Of a stretch of DNA of 64,000 nt, positions 60,337-64,000 are shown in pieces. The DNA lies in assembly GCA_004802725.1 (NCBI GenBank), contig SGPM01000079.1:27442-91441 (forward strand), in the 5' to 3' direction. Within the stretch, counting starts at the first letter, position 1, and every line of letters starts with the position of its first letter. The notes under the pieces were generated by a model that saw nothing but the letters and a program-made list of their open reading frames with translations, was not told the DNA's origin and searched no databases. Origin of the DNA: Antrodiella citrinella. Its lineage: Eukaryota > Basidiomycota > Agaricomycetes > Polyporales > Steccherinaceae. The position numbers and the translations under genes are program-made.

Positions 60337-60561
60337 ATGGCGCAGCACAAGGTTCTAGTGGCTAACAGAGGCGAAAGTGAGTCAGAGAAGTCACTCTTGG
60401 CGAAGCTAACCAGCAACTGTTCAGTCGCCATCCGCGTTTTCCGTGCAGCAGCTGAACTTGGCGTATCAGCATGGTTTTCCCTTCATGATGTAAGACCTCG
60501 CCAGATAAAGGATGACGTCGGGAAGATTCTACACCTTCATGCGAAGACGACCTCTACAGGA
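60337..60561 (+). pseudogene. Biotin carboxylase (acyl-CoA carboxylase alpha-subunit) 5' fragment
   Basis: The ATG at 60337 starts MAQHKVLVANRGE. A short intron (60377-60425) joins to IAIRVFRAAAELGVSAW, giving the KVLVANRGEIAIRVFRAA signature that opens biotin carboxylase domains. After A-E-L-G the family sequence stops: the expected T-V-A-I-Y-S strand and ATP-grasp domain are absent, and the frame ends at 60561-60564. The fragment faces the carboxyltransferase stub head to head. Inferred relic of the alpha gene of the same enzyme. Confidence 0.65.
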
Positions 60562-61750
60562 TGATGAGGGGCATCTGCGTTATGTCACCTACTCCTATCT
60601 TCCTTCTAGACGAACAGCGCATACCAACGTTCCATCCATCGTTCCTCCATGCGCTGCATCGTATCTGTCGTGAGCCTGTACCGGTGTCGTCCAATTCTGA
60701 GGCCAATGCTTTCCAAATGTCACGGTCATACCTCGTGCATGCTTTGCAGAACCTACAACGCCCTTACATGATACATCTCCTTGCTATCTTACCTCTTGTG
60801 CAATTTTGCTGACTTAACCGCTATTCAGCGGGGTCTATTCATTGACTGCGCCTCAAAGACAGCTGCCAAAGTGATTGACTTAGTAGAGGCCATCGTCGCT
60901 CACGAAGACTTGAAGGCGACCGCTCCGATATCGGATAGTAAGACTGGAAACTCAGGACTCGCCCACCCAAGCCTTCGGCTTGAAATCAAGCTGAATCGCG
61001 TCCAGTAGTCGGACGCACGAATGAGATAAGCTACCATTTTGATCTTCGACCTGACTGTGCTGTAAAGTAGGATGTGTTGTATGTTACAATATGCCATTTG
61101 TTCTGAAATGAATCCCGAAATTTTGATGTGCCACTCTGGGAATACGACCAAATCATCAGAAGAAAGGATAGCTTACTACGTGACCAGTTGACATAGCCAT
61201 TTGAATAATTAAAACTCCATATTGTGACGTTCTTCGGCTCCCCTGGACAGTTTTTGCTGATAATTGTACCGTATGGTGTGCATTTACTCGCTCTGTACAT
61301 TGTGCGAAACCTACGTTGCTTCGTCCGCTTGGGAGCCCACAAAGCGCGTTCGAACGCTGCAGTCGCGTATGATACCTCACGAGTCGTGAGCGCACGGGTG
61401 CACGCTCTCTCAGGCTAAAGGGTGGTCGAAATAGAAGGAACGACATACTTCGTATGATCCCTCTTCTTAGTGAAGAAAAGATTCTCAGACGGGTCCTTTG
61501 AAGACCCCTGCGGCCAATCCTCCCGAACAGATGTATACCTCAACAAAACTTGATTTCATCATTCAAAGACATCCGAAAACTCTTCGCAGGGCATCACGAC
61601 CACCATCCCAACCGCTGATACGCATAACCTTTCCGGGACGCGCTCTATCTAAACCATTCGAAGATATCTGAAGAAAATGGTAATATGTCCTTGTCGAAAA
61701 TCGAGTCACGACTACCAAAGATAATATCAGACGTCGTGAAAGAACCCAGA
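60562..61750. other. Intergenic, about 1.2 kb, no supported gene
   Basis: The block at about 60833-61007 reads CASKTAAKVIDLVEAIVAHE and could be coding, but it matches no carboxylase region that I know and has no good upstream exon. The rest shows nothing recognisable. Confidence 0.35.
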
Positions 61751-62218
61751 TTAACAGCCGCGCCAAACGCACCTGATAATTTCGATGTCGCGAGCATTCA
61801 GACCCTTCATTCCACGCGTGAGCTTGTGCATTTGGTCGGCCTTCATCCGGTCGATCGTGGGGTCGTCCCTGTACTCGCGTTCAAAGAGACCACTGAACGG
61901 TTTCACCATCCCAAGATCAGCCTTGCTGGTGTCTTCGCGACGGAAGAAACCACCGAAAGGTTTCAGGTCCCCGGAGTTGAATTTGCTGAGAGCGCCGGAT
62001 TCGCCGACGTTGGCTAGAGATCCGTCTTCACGTGTGTAGAAACCAACGAAAGGCTTGAGATTTCCGGAGTTGAATTTGCTGAGAGCACGGTATTCGTTGC
62101 CGTTGTTCAGGACTAGTAACCACGAGAAAGAAGGAAGAACATACCTGATCGGGATAGCAAAAGCAGGGGATGTGATTACAGCGCAAGCGAGGACGACGAA
62201 GGTGCTGAGAGAGTACAT
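61751..62218 (-). CDS. Small secreted protein with repeated LKPF-x-GF core
   Basis: The ATG at 62218 starts with a signal peptide, MYSLSTFVVLACAVITSPAF, with likely cleavage after A-F-A. Then come two long repeats: ALSKFNSGNLKPFVGFYTRE and ALSKFNSGDLKPFGGFFRRE, with a linker of about 10 residues, and a third, shorter one, MVKPFSGLFERE. Each ends in an Arg-Glu pair, and the second carries a dibasic R-R. A 66-nt stretch (62078-62143) has GT...AG ends, contains possible branch-point text and is a multiple of three, so it may be an intron, or may simply be translated. The 3' end is also uncertain: the unspliced frame ends at 61751, while a donor at about 61764 could give a slightly different C-terminus. 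I do not recognise the family. A processed repeat-peptide precursor is an inference. Confidence 0.65.
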   Translation of the reverse strand: MYSLSTFVVLACAVITSPAFAIPIRYVLPSFSWLLVLNNGNEYRALSKFNSGNLKPFVGFYTREDGSLANVGESGALSKFNSGDLKPFGGFFRREDTSKADLGMVKPFSGLFEREYRDDPTIDRMKADQMHKLTRGMKGLNARDIEIIRCVWRGC

Positions 62219-63406
62219 GGTACTAATTGGAGATCGTTACGAGGTTGAGATGTGGGAAAAATTGCGCGGCGTTGTCGTAATAGTTGTGAAAGTTCAATAG
62301 AACAAGGCTGCCAGTACGTTCAGTTTTCAAGAGAAGCGTACATTTACGCACCCTTTCGATGGGACCATCGTTTCAGCCGTCGAGGGTTCTAGAGAACGTA
62401 ACATAACGGCCTCGCAGGTGGGTTATCGGGTCCAATGACACTCCTGATTCGAAACGTCGATCGCCGAGACCACGCAAGTACGTTGCCACTGCCGGGGCGA
62501 TTGGGGGTTAGACAATATTGTGAGTAGACTTCATACCCCGCCACTGGCTTGATTCATTTGCTGGTGCATGCGTAAACGACCCGTGGTTTACTACAGTCGA
62601 TATGACGCAGGTCAGCGGCTGCGTACTGGTCTTCACCTAGCGCGGAACACAGCCATCAGCAGTACCGTGACAGTACGCAATCCATCCGGCACGTACGGAA
62701 AGGGAGAAGGACGCCAATTGGATGACCTTTCATAGCCGTTTTTACTTATACAACGGTGAACGAAGGCTATCGCGGCTTTTGAGACCGTAATATCTTGTGA
62801 AAATTCCACTGGCTTGCCAGACCGCCAGCCGGTCACGAAAAATGCATTCGGAAACGACAACATGTGTGATCGGACTGACACATATGAGAGGTACTGACCA
62901 TTGAATGGAGTGCTTCAAGTCAAAGGGAGTTGAAGCTTGAATTTGAAGACGGAGTCGGGAGATAGAGTCAAAATACTTCGAGTCTTGGCAGATACTGTTT
63001 GAGTGCGACTTGACTTTAGCGCTAGCTGATCAAACCAGTTGCATTTTCTCGATTTAGACGCCGTCAATCTTGCCTCGTCCGACTCCTGGCCATGGGTGCC
63101 GCCGGTCCCTTGGCGGAAGAGTATGTGTTTTATACCATGTTCATGCCGTTGCCGCGCTCGTTGCGTATCTCTCGTCTGTATGTATTCCCCGTACTATTCG
63201 ACGGCTGGTACCTCACAATTTCCGGCCAAGGACCACGCGTCACGATGCTGCGGCTGGACCGCTCAGGCTTGTGTTGTACGCGGCGGTCCAGCTGTTCGTT
63301 CGTATAAATATCTCATGTACTTGTGTGGAGGGTAAAGTCAGCAACTCGATACACCTCAGCATCCACAGATCCTCCCCTACTCATCCCACCGTTATCACTA
63401 TATATC
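62219..63406. other. Divergent intergenic region, about 1.2 kb, no supported gene
   Basis: It separates the repeat-peptide gene and the second reductase gene, which point away from each other. A TATA-like GTATAAATATC at about 63301-63311 lies about 100 bp upstream of the reductase ATG. Otherwise no feature is recognised. Confidence 0.4.
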
Positions 63407-64000
63407 ATGAACGCACTGCTAGCTCCGCTTCCCAAGACCAAGCTTGGCCGCTACCGTCAACTTTCCCCTACGGCTGGAGTTCACGTCTCTCCCATCTGCT
63501 TGGGAGGCATGAGCATCGGCGATAAATGGGGGGCCATTGGAATGGGGGCCATGAACAAGGAGCAGTCCTTCGCGTTGCTGGACGCTTACTACGAGGCCGG
63601 GGGCAATTATATCGATACCGCCAACATTTAGTGAGTCCGAAACTATCGGGAGTATATTTTAGCTGGTATTGACGCGTTTCTATTAAAGTCAAAGCGAAAG
63701 CTCTGAAGCATTCATCGGTGAATGGATGGAGACACGCGGCATTCGCGATCAAATTTTCGTCTCGACCAAGGTACGACACGAATCTATATATCGCATGAAA
63801 GTACACGTCGCTCACATCCCCTCTTCAGTATACCAACAGCTACAAGCACCTTACTGGGAAGAATGACCAGAAGATCATGTACGTCGGGAACAACATGAAA
63901 TCCATGCATCTGTCCGTCGAGGACTCTTTGAAGAAGCTGCGCACGGACTACATCGACTTGTTCTACGTACACTGGTGGGACTACAGGACCACAGTAGAAG
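63407..64000 (+). CDS. Aryl-alcohol dehydrogenase-type aldo-keto reductase (partial, 3' end outside window)
   Basis: Predicted NADP-dependent reductase of aromatic aldehydes and alcohols (AAD14-like). The ATG at 63407 starts MNALLAPLPK, then TKLGRYRQLSPTAGVHVSPI and CLGGMSIGDKW. Exon 1 ends in N-I-Y, which contains the family's catalytic Tyr (D-T-A-N-I-Y, across the intron at about 63631). Exon 2 has SEAFIGEWMETRGIRDQIFV and exon 3 KSMHLSVEDSLKKLRTDYID with LFYVHWWDY at the window edge. The His of V-H-W is in its usual place. Every splice site is a good GT-AG and there is no frame break, in contrast to the paralogue at 7899. Cut at 64000. Confidence 0.93.

Overview
The window looks like chromosomal DNA of a basidiomycete, most likely an Agaricomycete (mushroom-forming or wood-decay fungus). 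Almost every gene is cut by short GT-AG introns of roughly 45-70 nt. The gene content is typical of that group: a fungal-type (FunK1) kinase relic, F-box and BTB proteins, two aryl-alcohol-dehydrogenase-type reductases, a thaumatin-like relic, a PDR drug pump and a DUF7587-like protein. There are no tRNA or rRNA genes and no CRISPR array that I can see.

Layout. 1-3368 (-): cohesin Scc3/STAG subunit, cut by the window edge. 3708-5048 (+): multi-pass membrane protein. About 5836-6926 (+): FunK1 kinase relic. 7899-9394 (+): broken aldo-keto reductase. 9798-11231 (-): NAD(P)-dependent epimerase-like protein with one frame break. 12264-14614 (+): membrane protein with a long disordered tail. 16510-16782: 41-bp minisatellite. 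17077-22341 (+): full-size PDR/ABCG transporter. 23850-25130 (-): retromer subunit Vps26. 25491-26898 (+): Myb/SANT protein. 27257-32673 (+): VWA8-type AAA ATPase. 32993-35101 (-): flavin monooxygenase. 35469-36552 (+): BTB pseudogene. 37989-38750 (+): unknown protein with an internal repeat. 39119-40798 (-): F-box/LRR-type protein. 41686-45495 (+): Sds3-like subunit of a Sin3/Rpd3 deacetylase complex. 46618-48167 (+): DUF7587-like tail-anchored protein. 48614-50092 (+): short-chain dehydrogenase. 50531-51464 (-): PBDC1/Ypl225w-type eEF1A chaperone. 53230-54312 (+): FAD monooxygenase relic. 55314-56064 (+): thaumatin relic. 56399-56856 (-): short F-box ORF. 57994-59708 (+): tRNA ct6A dehydratase. 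59793-60561: two head-to-head acyl-CoA carboxylase gene stubs. 61751-62218 (-): secreted repeat peptide. 63407-64000 (+): intact aldo-keto reductase, cut by the window edge.

Two kinds of locus are interleaved. Conserved single-copy cell-biology genes (Scc3, Vps26, VWA8, Sds3, PBDC1, TCD) read cleanly through all introns. Members of expandable families (FunK1, AKR, BTB, FAD monooxygenase, thaumatin, F-box, carboxylase) are frequently truncated, frameshifted or stopped. This fits birth-and-death turnover, although the two N bases near 52243 mean assembly errors cannot be excluded for single indels. The genes do not form an obvious metabolic cluster.

The most noteworthy signals are: a pair of unlabelled inverted-repeat elements of near-equal length (about 245-249 bp) with CAGCTGTTT-type termini, resembling pogo/mariner MITEs; a small secreted protein built on repeats of an LKPF-x-GF core; a divergent pair of carboxylase gene stubs sharing one promoter region; and an ADP-ribosyltransferase-like reading of the DUF7587-type protein.
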